DNA from: Dermanyssus gallinae
Lineage: Eukaryota > Arthropoda > Arachnida > Mesostigmata > Dermanyssidae
DNA: 64,000 bases
Assembly (NCBI GenBank): GCA_003439945.1
Contig: QVRM01002803.1
Location: forward strand, 62,001 to 126,000
Reading direction: 5' to 3'
This document shows, piece after piece, positions 1-12,492 of this stretch. Made by a program: the position numbers and the translations under genes. The notes beneath the pieces are model-generated. The model had not been told where the DNA came from. It did no database searches and saw nothing but the letters and a program-made list of their open reading frames with translations. Numbering within the stretch: the stretch's first letter is position 1; each line of letters begins with the position of its first letter.

Positions 1-2323
1 TTGACAAACCGATATGTTACAGGCGAGTAGCAAGCTATCGCACAACTAAAATGCATTTGTACGCTTGTAACCCATGAAATGCATGAGCCTCACTACCGTC
101 AGAACAATTTCGATAAACATGAAACAAATCACCGGCCTCCTTACAACACGTACAAGTATCAAACCATCCACCTGTAAGCGCGAACAATTTGAGCTAGATA
201 AGTAAAACTAATATTTCTAGGCAAAGAGTAGGCGAACACAAGCATCCGATGATCAGAAGAGCTGATCTAGCAGTTCCCACCACCAGCGAACACACGAGAC
301 ACGAAAAAACTCCATGGATTGGCGAGCGACGTGCACGCGTCGTGTACGCCGCTCCGGCATGATCTCAGACACCAACACACAGACGAAGGAATTTCTGCGC
401 ACCAAAATGCGAGCCGGCACCGTTTTTTGCGACACACCCAAACACGCAGGTTGGCCCTCTCTCCCATCGTTGCACACGCTCGAACCTTCTGCTGATCGTG
501 ACCGTCACCCGTCACTTGGCACATCTTGACGTTTTGATGGTACCCGATGGTCTTCTTCGGCTTCGCGTCCGAGCACGTCGGAGTGTCCTGTGGTGGCTGC
601 TTTTCAACAATTGGGGCTTTTGACGGTCCTGCCATCGACGTGCCCACAGACAGAACGCTAGGCAAGCCACGAAGCTCAGCAATAACCGGAAACGCAATCC
701 GGTCTCGGAACACGCCGATCGATTGCACCGAAATGCTTGCCGGTAGAGCAGTCCCGCTCGAGCGAGCCACCCTCCGTCGGACACGCTGGGCAAATGACTC
801 TACGTGACCGTACCGCGTACGCGTATATATATACATACATATGTGTATACGATTGAATGTGTGTATGTACACAAATATACATAAATAAAGATCATTACAA
901 GAGCACTGCTTATAAATGAGAGGTTCTCGGGTGCCTACTCAAGAGAATTCTTCGGGTTTACACATAACAAACGGTGCAAATAGGCGGGATATTCATAGCA
1001 TATACTTGACGTCTAATCAGGACGAAAAACATAAACTTAGTAGAGCCGGTATGTTGCACCTACAAAACATGCAAAATATATATAAATGTACTTGCCTTTT
1101 TGCAAGAACTACAACATGTTAAACTTAGAGAAAATTTTGCAACTCGTCTAGACGGAGAGAACATCAGAGACATATAGATTCGAGTACGAAGAAAGAGAAA
1201 ATGTTGTGCTGCTAGCAAAACCTACATATGAAGGAATCCGGCCGACAGCAACGAAAAACATAATTTGACGGAAATTCAAACGAAAGCAAATTTAAGTATG
1301 AATGAGTCCTACACAATTGGAATAGCAGTGATGATGAAAAGTGGGAAGAAGAGAGAGAGAGCGAATAGGAGAGGGGTAAGAGAAGAAAAACGAAGCAAAA
1401 CATCGGAATTGGTAGAACGATAAAAGGAAGAGAAAACGGATCTAGACACCGTCAGCAAACACCAAATCGGGAAACATGCATGCGAAACCTCTTTGGCTAC
1501 CAACGAAAAGATTATGGCCGTTTCGACAGCGTGACAATTATGGTAGCGGCTGTCACGATGGCGATGATGACGAGAGCCGCCATCATCAGGGCGGCCGACG
1601 TCGCTCCCATAACCCCCCGAATATGGCACACGAATGCAAGAGAGATATACTCACCCCACGAACACATCGGCAGGTCAACATCTGGACTAATCGGCTAATG
1701 ACGAACAAACCAGCATCAGCAATAACACAGACGTGCACATTAGGCCACGGTGCAAAGCCAAGACTGTGGCGCCATTGGTGGCCGACCACAACAGCGGCAT
1801 CTATGAGAACCATTTCTTTTTTCTATTTGTTGTTGTTGTTGTCGTTACTTAGCGCCGCACCTCACGCCGCAAAGGGCGTGATCACAAAAACCTAATAGCA
1901 ATAGTCTACCAACAAAGTCGCACTTCTTTCCTCACAATGCACACACAACAATAGCAAAAGTAACGCACTCACATCACCGCTGTGCACGCTGAGGGGAAGC
2001 TGCAACTCCTACAACTTGCATGACTATAACACTGTGGAGTTGATACTATAAGCGATTCAACCCTAGCGCGGTGACGGCCACGATAAATGGTAACAAACTA
2101 GTGGTCTATAAGCATCTACTTGTATGTACGACACAGGCTGCGCCCCCACGATAGCTGGCACTGTGTAAGGCCACTAACAATTTCCTGTATTATTGGACGC
2201 GGTTCAGTAAGAAGTTGAGCGTGTGCCACAGTTCGTTTTTCACCCGTTACATTTGGAGGATATCTATTACTATATGACACCGAATCGATCAACTTCGAGG
2301 TTGTTACGAATATAACCACTCAC
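1..2323. other. probable RBM25 intronic sequence; one candidate exon
   Basis: No RE/RD-rich RBM25 exon is visible here. A minus-strand open stretch at 628-544 is bounded by AG (GATGGCAG) and GTACC and encodes a Pro/Lys-rich peptide including DAKPKKTIGY. It could be a downstream RBM25 exon, but its phase cannot be checked. GA-rich (1330-1440) and TA-rich (about 820-880) tracts are present. Otherwise nothing is recognised. Confidence 0.25.
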
Positions 2324-2419
2324 CTTATATGCATCTCGGAACTTGTCGATTTCGCGTGTGATGAGACTCTTCTTATCTTCGTCCAATTTTTTCATATGCT
2401 CCATGGCATCAAGTAATAC
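2324..2419 (-). CDS. RBM25: RBM25 coding exon 6
   Basis: Acceptor TCCATCATAG, donor GTGAGT, 32 codons in phase 0. Encodes EDKKSLITREIDKFRDAYK, a close match to a conserved RBM25 segment. The next exon should lie further left. Confidence 0.85.
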
Positions 2420-5400
2420 CTATGATGGATAATAAATGCCCTCATTTAGTTATAATGATCACCAGGTAATCGCTGTTCGTAACTATAAGCCTATATCTTC
2501 AATATGCGCTGTATCGGAAATGTTTCATGGCACTTTTGTTTGCAAATAGTTAACAAGCACCGGTAAAAGTGAAAATATGATAGAAAACCCAATATAGTAT
2601 ACGTGATATTTTTGACCTCTAAATGTTTTATGGAAAGCCGTGTGAGCAATAAGTAAATGTATTATAATCGATTGTCAATCTCAGAGATAGCAAACAAATA
2701 TATACATATATTTAAATTATTAAACCCCCGGTTAGCAAATTTTCGAACACAAAGCAATAAAAAAAGAAGCAAAGAAAACAAATGTGAAGAAGTAAATCAC
2801 CTTTTCGTGTGCCTTCCGACGTTCTTTGGAAGCCTCGCTTTCCTTAGACTCCTTGTCGCGACCGGTTTTCAGCTCGGATGCGTGCACCCGCATCAGCTGC
2901 TGGATCTGCTCCATTACCTCCCGATCCGTCTAGTTCATCACACAGCCAAAGGCAACATGCAGTTATTTTTTGACAGTGAAACTTAGTAGTTTAGTCACAA
3001 GTACATTTATCTCACATGATATGCATCTAGGTATATAGGTCGTGTTTTAGCACGCGTGCATAGATATCAATGTGTACACTCGTTCAATCCATCGACCGAA
3101 AGTGCCCGCTAGTAACTACAAGAACTCAGATTGTATCTCACGAATATTGATAGGCATATGCAAAATGAACTCACAAACGTTAGCTCTGACGGCCAGCCTC
3201 CTCTTGTATAACAGCCCAATTACTTGGTTCTCAGTGCAATAGAAGCTACCCGCTAACGAGAAAAAGCAAACCATTTTATATCATGCCGTGGTCTTATAAG
3301 GATAGAGTAAGAGCAACGATATGAAGATTGAATAAGACCGTTTGCAGCACCAGAGTATCGCAGTTACAAACAAATACAACTAGCTGAAGTTGTCAGCTTT
3401 GAGTACGACATTGCTAAAAGTCTGCAATTAATCGAAAGTGTAGCCATACCTGTTTGCAGTACTCATCGTAGTCCTGGCGCTGCTCACGCTGTTCGGCCTC
3501 ATACTTTGCTAACATTTCCTGAGTTTTCGTCTCTGCCTTGACAATCAGTTTCTTGTCCCCGATTTCGAGGTCCTTCAATAGCCTGATTGCTCGAATAGCC
3601 GCCTCGGGCTCCGCATAATCACAAAATCCGAACCCCTGGAGAATGTTATTTGTCCCATGAGCCCGCTTCCAGTTTGCGATGAACCTGTTTTGGAAACAAA
3701 GACAGAATCGTTTTATAACATTACCATGCAACAACACGAAAGAATAATTGCAAACCGAAACCTTGAATACAAAATGATATATATATAAGAAGAGAAAGAG
3801 AGAACTCAGCGTGGCGGAGAGTTCGGTTTTAGAGAATTTGGCACCGTGTTCCTGGCGAAGGGAAAACTAGACGTACGGCAAAGCACGTTTAATACTCACC
3901 CGCATTTTGCCAAAACCGCGCGAACTAATCCATCTGTGGCACGTTCTGTTATGTTTCCCACAAAAACCGTGATTGTCTGGGTCTTTTCGTCAGTGGACGC
4001 CTGCGACGACGACGTCTAGCAGATCGGACATGATCACAAAACGCAATCAAGCAGACAACAGTTAGCCACGTGGCATCCATCCATGGAACTGCCGAGCACT
4101 TAGGCAGCTATAATAGTACAATTCCATATTGGTTATCAAACCACAAACCTACTGACTAATTAAGTCATCCATATAAACCAAAATGATTCAAGGACTCGTT
4201 ACATGCTTACACAAATATCAACGCTGTATAAGTGATGCCGATATAATACGGGTATATTAGGGGCAGATATGTAACAGAATCAAATCTATGGAATGCTTCA
4301 TTCAATGCTAATGGTGTTCTCAGCCGGAGGGAGCTGAGAGATGTAACCTTAACAAGTACTCTACCGAACAGTACCTTCGCCGCATTTTTGTTGTACGACT
4401 GCCGAGAAGATCTTCGCTGTTCCTGATGAGTGGGCATAGGTGGCTGCGCAGGAAGTGGCATCGGTGTCGGAACGCCCACAACAGGAACCACCTAGAATTT
4501 CAAACAATTGTATGGAGGTTGATTGTAAATCTAGACCATCGTCCGTCATCTACGGATTTGGAATCGCCATGAGACATATCTTGAATGCACCGATGGCCGA
4601 GCATATTGATAACCTAGAGCTTTCTCAACAGTGCATTGCCCTCCTAGATCACGCCGTCAATAAGAGGAACCACCTAAATGCATGCAATTGAGTTGGCGAA
4701 TACATAAGTTTGATGCATATAGATAATATACATATATATGGCCCAACGGATAAGACTGCTAACGATCGGGGAGCTAGTGGGTCTTTCCGACGGAAGTATC
4801 TTTAGTCATTCAACGTGGAAAGTCAGCTGCTGTGTTGGGAACCCAAGCTAGGTGGGTGGCTCGAAATCCAGAGCTCCCTTATGGCTAAAGTAAAGTTTTA
4901 GGGCTGACCCTCAGCCAAGATTTAACGTCCACGGAACTGTTTTTCACATTGCTTCATAGACGGACCCCCATAAATACAAATGGGCAACGGTGGAGCTCAA
5001 ACCCGCGCACCATGTGTCTCCACATGTCGGTGAGTACAAAATTAATCGAGTTAATAGTATGTTTATATACAAAAAAATCCATAGCATTAGAACACGGTCT
5101 CAAAATTCATGGGTGTGAAACAAATCGATTCAAAACAACCCTACTAGTAGTAGAGTATTAGAACTAAAGTGCTGTGGCATTTTTAATTACTTGGTAGTCA
5201 GAGAGGGCACCACTATACCAAAAATCGAATAACTGCATTTCATATGAAGCAAACACGTCTGCGATACTAGATCCTCTCAAAGTGATATTATAGAACAACT
5301 AGTTCTGTGAAGTTCCACCGGACTCTTGTTGGAAACGCAGGTAGGATTAAAAAAATTGCCTTTCATGGAATATGCAATAATGCCTTCTCATCATTGTTAT

Positions 5401-5664
5401 TTAAACATTTTATAATCCCACCTCGATTTGTTAGCCTACGCGATCATCGCCCTTTCTCTGCAGACCTGGGAGCATAGCCTTCTTCCCGTTACTACTCCTG
5501 GACGGGGTATGATACGAGAAAGTGAAGGGCGAGCTCCACTAAGCATACTTTACTCTAAACGTGTATACTTAAGTACAAATAGTAAACTTGACATCGACAT
5601 CCTTAGGTCATTAAAAAGTAAACATTTATAGTATTTTTGAATATGACAAAAACACTACGTTGTT

Positions 5665-5712
<48 letters not shown>

Positions 5713-5854
5713 GAAATGTCAATGCGTGTTATTTAGTGTGAATTACCCCAGGTGGCATAACTCCCATGCCGAGCACGGGTCGTGGTAGATATCCCGGCGC
5801 AGCCAGTAGAGGTAGACCGCCTATAGGAGTCCCGCGCGGACCAGGAAACGCCAT
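2324..5854 (-). CDS. RBM25: RBM25-like RNA-binding protein, 5' six coding exons (partial gene)
   Basis: RBM25 is a nuclear, spliceosome-associated RNA-binding protein that influences splice-site choice. Six exons, each bounded by AG and GT, join in one frame to 267 codons: 5854-5747, 4491-4375, 4015-3900, 3684-3450, 2929-2801, 2419-2324. Order: a Pro/Gly/Leu-rich N-terminus starting MAFPGPRGTP (as in the Pro-rich RBM25 N-terminus); an RRM at about residues 89-170 with RNP2 VFVGNI and RNP1 GFGFCDYA, followed by IRLLKDLEIGDKKLIVK; a charged linker; then EDKKSLITREIDKFRDAYK, which closely matches the conserved segment ahead of the RE/RD-rich region in known RBM25. The ATG at 5854 is the first in its exon and lies 16 bases after the acceptor. 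The RE/RD-rich region and C-terminal PWI domain are missing and should lie left of the window. Family assignment is confident; individual boundaries are inferred. Confidence 0.88.
2801..2929 (-). CDS. RBM25: RBM25 coding exon 5 (charged linker)
   Basis: Acceptor ATGAACTAG, donor GTGATT, 43 codons in phase 0. Begins TDREVMEQIQQLMRVHASEL and continues Lys/Glu/Ser-rich to KAHEK. This corresponds to the helical segment after the RRM in RBM25. Confidence 0.8.
3450..3684 (-). CDS. RBM25: RBM25 coding exon 4 (second half of RRM)
   Basis: Acceptor CCAAAACAG, donor GTATGG; enters in phase 2 and leaves in phase 0. It encodes NWKRAHG, the RNP1 motif GFGFCDYAEPEAAIRAIRLL and a Glu/Gln-rich helix ending DEYCKQ. 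This is the most diagnostic exon of the gene. Confidence 0.92.
3900..4015 (-). CDS. RBM25: RBM25 coding exon 3 (first half of RRM)
   Basis: Acceptor ATCTGCTAG, donor GTGAGT, ends in phase 2. It encodes the beginning of the RRM (TITVFVGNITERATDGLVR) and ends LAKCG, where other RBM25 proteins also have a KCG motif. Confidence 0.88.
4375..4491 (-). CDS. RBM25: RBM25 coding exon 2
   Basis: Acceptor AAATTCTAG, 39 codons in phase 0, donor GTACTG. It encodes a Pro-rich stretch (VPTPMPLPAQPPMP) followed by a basic, Ser-rich tail ending NKNAAK. Confidence 0.75.
4738..4870 (+). repeat. tRNA-like SINE fragment (low confidence)
   Basis: Begins GGCCCAACGGATAAGACTGC, resembling the 5' part and A box of an Arg-type tRNA, and has a degenerate B box (GGCTCGAAATCC) near 4859. 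Too diverged for a tRNA gene. It lies in the first coding intron of RBM25, beside an antisense SINE copy. Confidence 0.35.
4890..5033 (-). repeat. tRNA-derived SINE, family A, 5'-truncated copy
   Basis: Matches the full-length copy at 8349-8522 in inverse orientation: shared 3' body (AGATTTAACGTCCACGGAAC on the plus strand), the CATAAATACAAAT linker and the B-box area. The A-box end is lost near 5033. Intronic in RBM25. Confidence 0.8.
5670..5712. repeat. compound (TA)n(GA)n microsatellite
   Basis: About 15 TA units followed directly by about six GA units, just 3' of the first RBM25 coding exon. The same compound structure recurs at 12431-12490. Confidence 0.95.
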
Positions 5855-5870
5855 ATTCCTCTGTCAGCGT
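5747..5870 (-). CDS. RBM25: RBM25 first coding exon
   Basis: Acceptor (TTATTGCAG) ends at 5871. Sixteen untranslated bases precede the ATG at 5854-5852. It codes 36 Pro/Gly/Leu-rich residues ending MGVMPPG, then the donor GTAATT at 5746-5741; phase 0. Confidence 0.8.
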
Positions 5871-6086
5871 CTGCAATAACGGCAATACAGTGGCTCGTAT
5901 AAAAACTGTTACGCACTAAGCTCTAAACAGCGCCAACGTACAGAAAGAACACCTACGGCAAGCACTTCGATGAGCAAATATACGATGAGTGCAGTCAGGA
6001 GCATTATTTTGTGCACGTGCATACTAGGATATCAAACGTTGCGCTACATACTGTTGAAAATTATTCATGTTAAAAATATATATATA

Positions 6087-6132
<46 letters not shown>

Positions 6133-6974
6133 CCGAAATTTTCGGTTGTTGCTATGACACAATGGGCACCTTTAGCCAGATAACGGTATCACTTTATTCG
6201 CCTCCTTTATTCGTCGTACAACAAACCATAACTTCTGCATGGTCACTTTTGGTTGACCGCGATTTCACGATTGATTTGGCGCCTGCCAGAACGTCATAGA
6301 AGTGAAGTCATAGCTTTAATGGTTTTAATGCTAATGCAACTACTGGTGCGTTCGAATGTGGCTACCGCTTTACCTAGCGGCACCGCACCGCAATTCGAAC
6401 GTAGAAGAAAAAAAGTCACAATAAGAGTGACAACAATAATGACAGCTGTGGCTACTGTCTGCGAAAGGCACCTACGCTCAAGGCCGACCAACAATGGAAC
6501 GGATACTAAACTCGTTGAGCTCCCATCATCACCACACGTCAGCACACGTTTCGAAACAACGGATCAAGAAAGACCAGAAGGCAACAGAACTGGACAAACA
6601 ATCGAACTCGTGACGGTCAGCCGCTAGACAACAAACCGAAACTAAAGTCGGCATAAACACACTCGAAAAATTGATCAGCCTACGCAATAGGCAATTATAA
6701 CGTTAACAATATGAAAACATGAAAAATAATACTAATAGTAATACCATTATAGATGACTTAATTCATCGGCGTATCCGACCTAATTTGACAGCGTGTTCAA
6801 AGACGAACGAACGGCCAGAAGGGAGAACAGATTTGGACGGGAGAAATACAATAAAAGTTCGACACCCAGATTGTTACCCAGAAACTGGTAACGTTACAGG
6901 CTGGTCGCGTCTTTCGAGACGAAAGCGTGTTTTTTGTTGTTGTTGTTGTCGTTGTTCGTCGTTCATTCACTTAC
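5871..6974. other. probable RBM25 5' intron with a (TA)n array
   Basis: Contains an interrupted (TA)n array at about 6078-6129. A 124-codon plus-strand ORF (6253-6627) has no recognisable domain and is probably chance. Nothing else seen. Confidence 0.4.
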
Positions 6975-7170
6975 CTTGAAAGCCGCGTGACAATTCCTCC
7001 TCGTCTCCTCCTCGTCTGTCTGTAGTTTGATCGCAGCCTGATACCAAATATCGGCAACTTGTCGACAAATTGACAAGTCGAGTGAACGTGCCACGAGAAC
7101 TACGCCGTTCGATGGAAGTTTTCGTCGTCGTTTCGCTCCGCTGTCGTTGTTGTTTCACGCTTCGACCAAC
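6975..7170 (-). promoter_or_regulatory. candidate RBM25 5' noncoding exon and promoter-proximal region
   Basis: A strong minus-strand donor (TTTCAAG followed by GTAAGT, exon end 6975) lies upstream of the RBM25 first coding exon, whose acceptor is at 5871. The exon upstream of it is rich in GAGGA and CGTCGT motifs. It would supply the 5' UTR and splice to the 16-base leader before the ATG. The right limit is a guess; I see no clear TATA box or initiator. Confidence 0.4.
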
Positions 7171-7932
7171 CACGTACTACACGACTCACAACTTACAACT
7201 TGTACACACAACTGGTTTCTGGCTGCGTCGTTTTCTTTGCTGTCCCACACACCGAGAACAGCGTCGATTCTCATGCTGCTCGTTGTTCCTTGATGAACGT
7301 TGATGTCAAACTGGCTGTTGCGAGACGCTCGAGATCGGCTCACCGACGAAGGCCTGCCTGACTTGCCACCACTGGTTCATTACATTATAGTACTTATTTC
7401 TATCACACGCGAAAGTCGTGGCGGGACGATAAACAACCGAACATCTACACAGACTGGTAGATAGATAGATAGATAGATAGAGATAGATGGACATTCACAT
7501 CGACAGACAAAGTGGTGGTTCAGAACCGGCGGCAGTCCCGGTCCACGAAAAACTTGGGCTAGCTAGTTGGCTGATGCACAAGTTCACCTTCTACCGCTGG
7601 CATCATCACCAGCACCAACAAGATGATCGTAAAGTGGCCATCGCCAGTAACATCAAAGTCGCTCCACTCGCCGTACCCATGTATCATGAATCCGGCGGCT
7701 CGACGAGCTACCACAACCAACCTACCGCCGAAATCTACGTGCAAAAGAACGTTGTTTGTTGGCAGCCGCAGCAGCCTCACGGCCAGACTAGAGAACGCAT
7801 CAATCTAAACAACGTTGGATTGGACCGACGTTCCGAACTTCAACGATCAGCCAATGAGTGGCAGAATGAATGGATGGATGTCAGGATGGATGAATGCATC
7901 ACCAACAACTACAACAACAAACATAACAACAA

Positions 7933-7966
<34 letters not shown>

Positions 7967-8348
7967 AGCACCGGCAACGACAACAACAACAGCAACATCG
8001 AGAAACCCCAACTCTAGTTATCTATCCTATGGCACGAGACATCACTTCAAAGTTTGCACCATCAACACCACCATCAAGCTGCTCATCATCACCATCATGT
8101 TGGACGCTAAGCGCAGATACACGACCAGTTCACTAAAGACCGCCGCGTCGGCTACTTACATGTCCACGACGACATGTCGTGTGGACGGTGCGCTCACCAA
8201 TGGTGCGGGCCGGTCGAATGCCGGCCGTCGATAGGACGCCGCTTCTACTAGGAGTAGTTTTTGACTATACTATGCCTTATTACTGCTAGCTGATCGCTAT
8301 AAACAACTTAAAAACGGTAGGACTTTGCCATATATAATATATATATAT

Positions 8349-8516
8349 GTCGAGCCCGGTGGCGTGGTGGCTTAAGTCTGCGCCTCGCAACCGGAGGAGA
8401 CACATAGGTGCGCGGGTTCGAACCCCACCGTTGCACATTTGTATTTATGGGGGTCCGTCTGTGAAAAACAGTTTCGTGGACGTTAAATCTTGGCTGAGGG
8501 TCAGCCCGAAAACTTT

Positions 8517-8522
<6 letters not shown>
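8349..8522 (+). repeat. tRNA-derived SINE, family A, full-length reference copy
   Basis: Starts GTCGAGCCCGGTGGCGTGGT (A-box-like TGGCGTGGTGG), then a perfect B box (GGTTCGAACCC) about 50 bases downstream, then a conserved non-tRNA body ending CAGCCCGAAAACTTTACTTTA and a (TA)n array of about 46 bases. RNA polymerase III transcription is inferred from the A and B boxes. Six other copies in the window align to this one. Confidence 0.9.

Positions 8523-8566
<44 letters not shown>
8521..8566. repeat. (TA)n array at the SINE 3' end
   Basis: About 23 TA units directly follow the SINE body, so the array is either the insertion target or the element tail. Confidence 0.9.
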
Positions 8567-8570
<4 letters not shown>

Positions 8571-9499
8571 TGCACGCACACTTTGGATACAGTAGTATAG
8601 GCTGGGCAATCTAGTTATGTCTGAAGTGCTCAGCTCGTATGCAGTTCCTAGTCGAGTTTTCTGTGCCTGCTAATGTTGCGCTAACGACTTCTGCGTTTTT
8701 TTTGTATTTGATAAAAAGCAAACATATATTTACGCACACTTGCGACGGATATGGTGAACTCGATGTCGATGTTGCTAGCCTAATACCTACCTCTCCTCTC
8801 ACCTAAAGATTTGGTGACAAGACGAAGGGCTGGGTAATGCCGCTTTTTATGTTTATTTTTCTATCAATAATTTTGTTATAGCCATTTCTCAGGTAGATAG
8901 TTTATTGTTAAGTTTGTCACAACTATTTCTCTCCGCTTGCGCTCGATGTGGCTTCGATGTGGTAACACCGCAACGACTAACACTAATAATAACAACACAT
9001 GAGTGATAGAGTATTATGGCGCTTTTTCCGCTGGCAAGTGTTAAGTCCGTAGGGGCGGAGGATAGTCTCGAATTAAGAACAACCTCCTGAAAAAACTGTT
9101 TTAATTCTAGAAGTCGCCGCTGTAGTCGCCTAGAACCGAATAACCGATGCACTAACCGCACTAGATTGACGAATGATTCGCCGCTCCATAGCATTAGCGG
9201 GGGCGATTTGTTGGGCTGTCGGCGGCATCGACCCGGTGGCCCCTTGAAGCACGACGTCTGTGGCGAAAGCTGTCCGGTCGAATTCGGCCGGTTCCGAGCT
9301 GTTCGATGAAAATATATATATATATAACACACAGTGAGGAGAACGCGCGCTAGGCATAAACATTCTGGCTGGTTGGTGGCTGCGCGGATTACGCTACACC
9401 ACTGTGGCCTGGCTGGGAAGTGTTTCGTCTCGTCTCGGGATTTTGTTTTTGTTGATTGATATCGCAATCATCTGCTGAGGAAAGCGCCGACCTGTAAAA

Positions 9500-9984
9500 A
9501 GTAAGCACTAAATCCGCTGCGAGTGAGTGGTTCCGTCGTCTCCTCTGTCGATGAACATAGTACATTCGCAGTAATAGTCAAACTTTCCACCACGAGTGAG
9601 CCTGCTTCAGGAAATCGAAGCGCGCAAAACAAAACTTGAGCACTTTGAGTATAATTATTTGTGTAGTGCATAAGATAATGTAAAGCCTAACGTTTATTTA
9701 GTATAGCGTGTACCGTTTATTGGTCATTAGGCATTATTGGAGTCCGTTGAAGAGCTACTGTTATAAAATTGGGGCCCTAGTTAGCACTATGGCTGGCTTG
9801 ATGATATGCGTAGAATGATAAACATTTACCTCTTAAAATGTTACGTTAACAGTTACCCATAGAGATGAAGGTTATCAGACGGACTTAGATGGTTCACTTG
9901 GGTCCACCTCCACGTATCATTACGATTCGGTCACAGATTCCCACAGACACATTTCCGAACAGCCAATTGTGTGGTTGCCTAATG

Positions 9985-10053
<69 letters not shown>

Positions 10054-12429
10054 TCTTAAGTATTTTACGTCGTTTTACCATTTGCAGTGGTTCAGCTGAC
10101 TTCAGCATTGCTGTTGCGCGTCAAGCAGCCAGGCAATAAGTGGTGGAAGAGGCAGAGGGTCTTCCAGTATACCGGCCACTTCTACGGCCGTCGCAGGAAT
10201 GTTCACTCCATTGCCCTGAGGTAAAATCTTGCTATCGGCGCTAACCATCTGAATACGTATATATATATATATATATATATGTTGCTTTGCTTATTTATTG
10301 TGAGTTCCTTGTCGTTACTATTAGTCAGTTGTCCAGTCAAGTATTTAAAACCATGGCATGCATTGCAATTTGAAGATATTTTACTTCTACGACGAAAAAA
10401 AAACTATTAATCACGGTACTTCGCGTTTCATTTAATTCAATGACCAATTCATTCTCTTGCAACCTTAGCGTATACATTCAATTAAATACATTTTGACAAA
10501 TTTATTTAGTTGGCCGTGGAACATTATGGTATCAGCTGTTGCAAGGAGTCCTACACGACAAAACGTCATTGCCTTTAGCATTGAAATGTTTATCTTCAGC
10601 GAGGCATCTGTCGCAAACTTTGCAAGAGTTGCTAAATATGGAAGCGATTCTTAGAGCGGATAGCAATATCATCAACATATTGGATGAGTTGCACTGGTAG
10701 GTGCTTCACGATCGCCGGCAGCTCACTGACAGCTACAGAACTAAGGTTATGGTCCTGTCCAACAGGACCAAGGTTATGGTCCCGTGCAACACCCAATTTG
10801 GGATGTTTGACAACACCGTCGTCCAGTACTACATAGTTCCTCTGGAAATTGGTCGCCAACAGCTTGATGACGCGGCGGCATAGCCAACGTTGTCTGTCAT
10901 CTTCCTAAGGGCAGCGTTGCGAGATGCAGTATCAAAAGCAGATTTGAAATCGACAAATATTGCGAGCATTCGCCGCTCGCGGCCGCTCACTGTTTTCTTA
11001 GTATCCTCGATGAGAATGTGTCCGAAGGTGTGTGTGTTGACTTGCAGCGCCTAAATTTTAACCGCCCAAAGCGGTTCTTTGGGTATGAAGCGCTGCCGTT
11101 CAAGAAATGTATTTAGGGGCCGAGTTAGGAGCAACGATAAGAGTTTACAGGTGCAGCTTTTCTTTGAAATTCCTCCCCAGGCTGAAGGATTCAACAAGTC
11201 ACCATTTTGGCATCTAGGAATCACGTCCAGTGTATAGTCTCCCTAAGTCCAGGCACATATTCATTAAGTAAGCAATCGCAGGTTGCAGCGATTCCGACTG
11301 CTTGGCATGATCATTTTTTATCATATTGGTTTTGGCGCCTTTCCATTTTTAAGGTGCACAATTGCAACCTGAACTTCTTTTAAAGTGATTGGTTTGTCGC
11401 TATTGGCCCGGAGGATGTGTATTTCGCTGTGCGGGCTTCAAATTCCGTGAGGGATTGTGTTCGTTGGCTAGAACACAACTCTCTGAAATGCTGGACAAGA
11501 AATGTGGACGAAACAAAGCATGCAATAATGTTCCTTATCTGGCAAATCCATTTGTAAACCTGGCACCCTGTTGCATAAGTTATCTTTGTTTCTTATGCTT
11601 TAATATATACGAGTTGTGCCTCTATTAGGGTACTCGAGTACCACTTCACGAACACTTGTTTTACTTCTACGGCACAAAAACTATTACGCGCCAACGATCA
11701 TCAACAATCGACATTTTCGCAACCAACTTAACCCCGAACGGTAAGCGATGTTACAGTTTTGGCAATAGGCCGCACCTGCTGGAAATTCTGCTATTTAGGA
11801 TACGCACAAACAGAACTACGGCCAAAAGAAAATACGTCGGAAAATTGCTAGACACAGATCGCATCAACCGTTTATCTAATCACTGAACTTGTATTCTTGC
11901 TTTCTGTGGACTGGCATTTGCCTGCCCCGATAAGCGTGTACATTGTGTGCCGCGCTCTGGTAGTCTTATTTTCAAATGTGTGCTCCCAGGAAACTTACGT
12001 GGACAACAAATAAATTACTTCGAGGAAATAATATTTTCACTTCTCTTTATGTTGGTATAAGGAACTCATAAGTATTCATCATAATTATTCGTACACAGTG
12101 TTTACATATAAGCATATTATCTGGTTACTAGGAGTCTATTCAAGGCGTGGGAAAACGCGCAAGACTCTCGTCGCTACATGAAAACTGCTTTGACCAATCT
12201 TTGGTCAAGTCGTATTGATGCCTCTTGCCGGGAGCTTGGCTTAAAGTACTACCCTTTCGTACATGCCCTAGCCAGAAGCAACATTGCCCTCGATCGGAAG
12301 GTAAGTGCATCCGCGGGTTTTAAGCAGATTTTATCTGAAAAAAAACTGAGAACCAGTTTAACCGATCTCTGTTTGGTGAACTTGTTCCGCATCAATTGTT
12401 GTGCGCTCACATGGCAAACTGTGCTTCTA

Positions 12430-12492
<63 letters not shown>

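Larger units (their letters stand above)
7171..9200. other. divergent upstream region between RBM25 and mRpL20
   Basis: Low-complexity sequence: a (TAGA)n tract at 7459-7485, CAT/CAC/CAA triplet runs at 7600-8110, one SINE copy at 8349-8522 and its (TA)n tail. Two overlapping plus-strand ORFs (7487-8017 and 7815-8234) are driven by triplet repeats and I do not call them genes. Confidence 0.4.

Noticed and set aside
1476..1895. 139-codon plus-strand ORF ending in a signal-peptide-like segment (FFYLLLLLSLLSAAPHA), with a hydrophobic stretch also on the minus strand near 1530-1600
   Set aside because: Hydrophobicity arises from TTG and GCC/ATC triplet runs. There is no matching donor or downstream mature protein, and it lies in probable RBM25 intronic DNA.
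7487..8234. Two overlapping plus-strand ORFs of 176 and 139 codons
   Set aside because: They are carried by CAT, CAC, AAC and TCA triplet runs, both frames are open at once, and no domain or splice evidence supports either.
9130..9467. Possible minus-strand exon (9298-9157) with AG and GTTAGT borders and a coding-like composition
   Set aside because: It overlaps the likely mRpL20 promoter and first exon, no partner exon was found, and the GC-rich character is explained by a promoter region.
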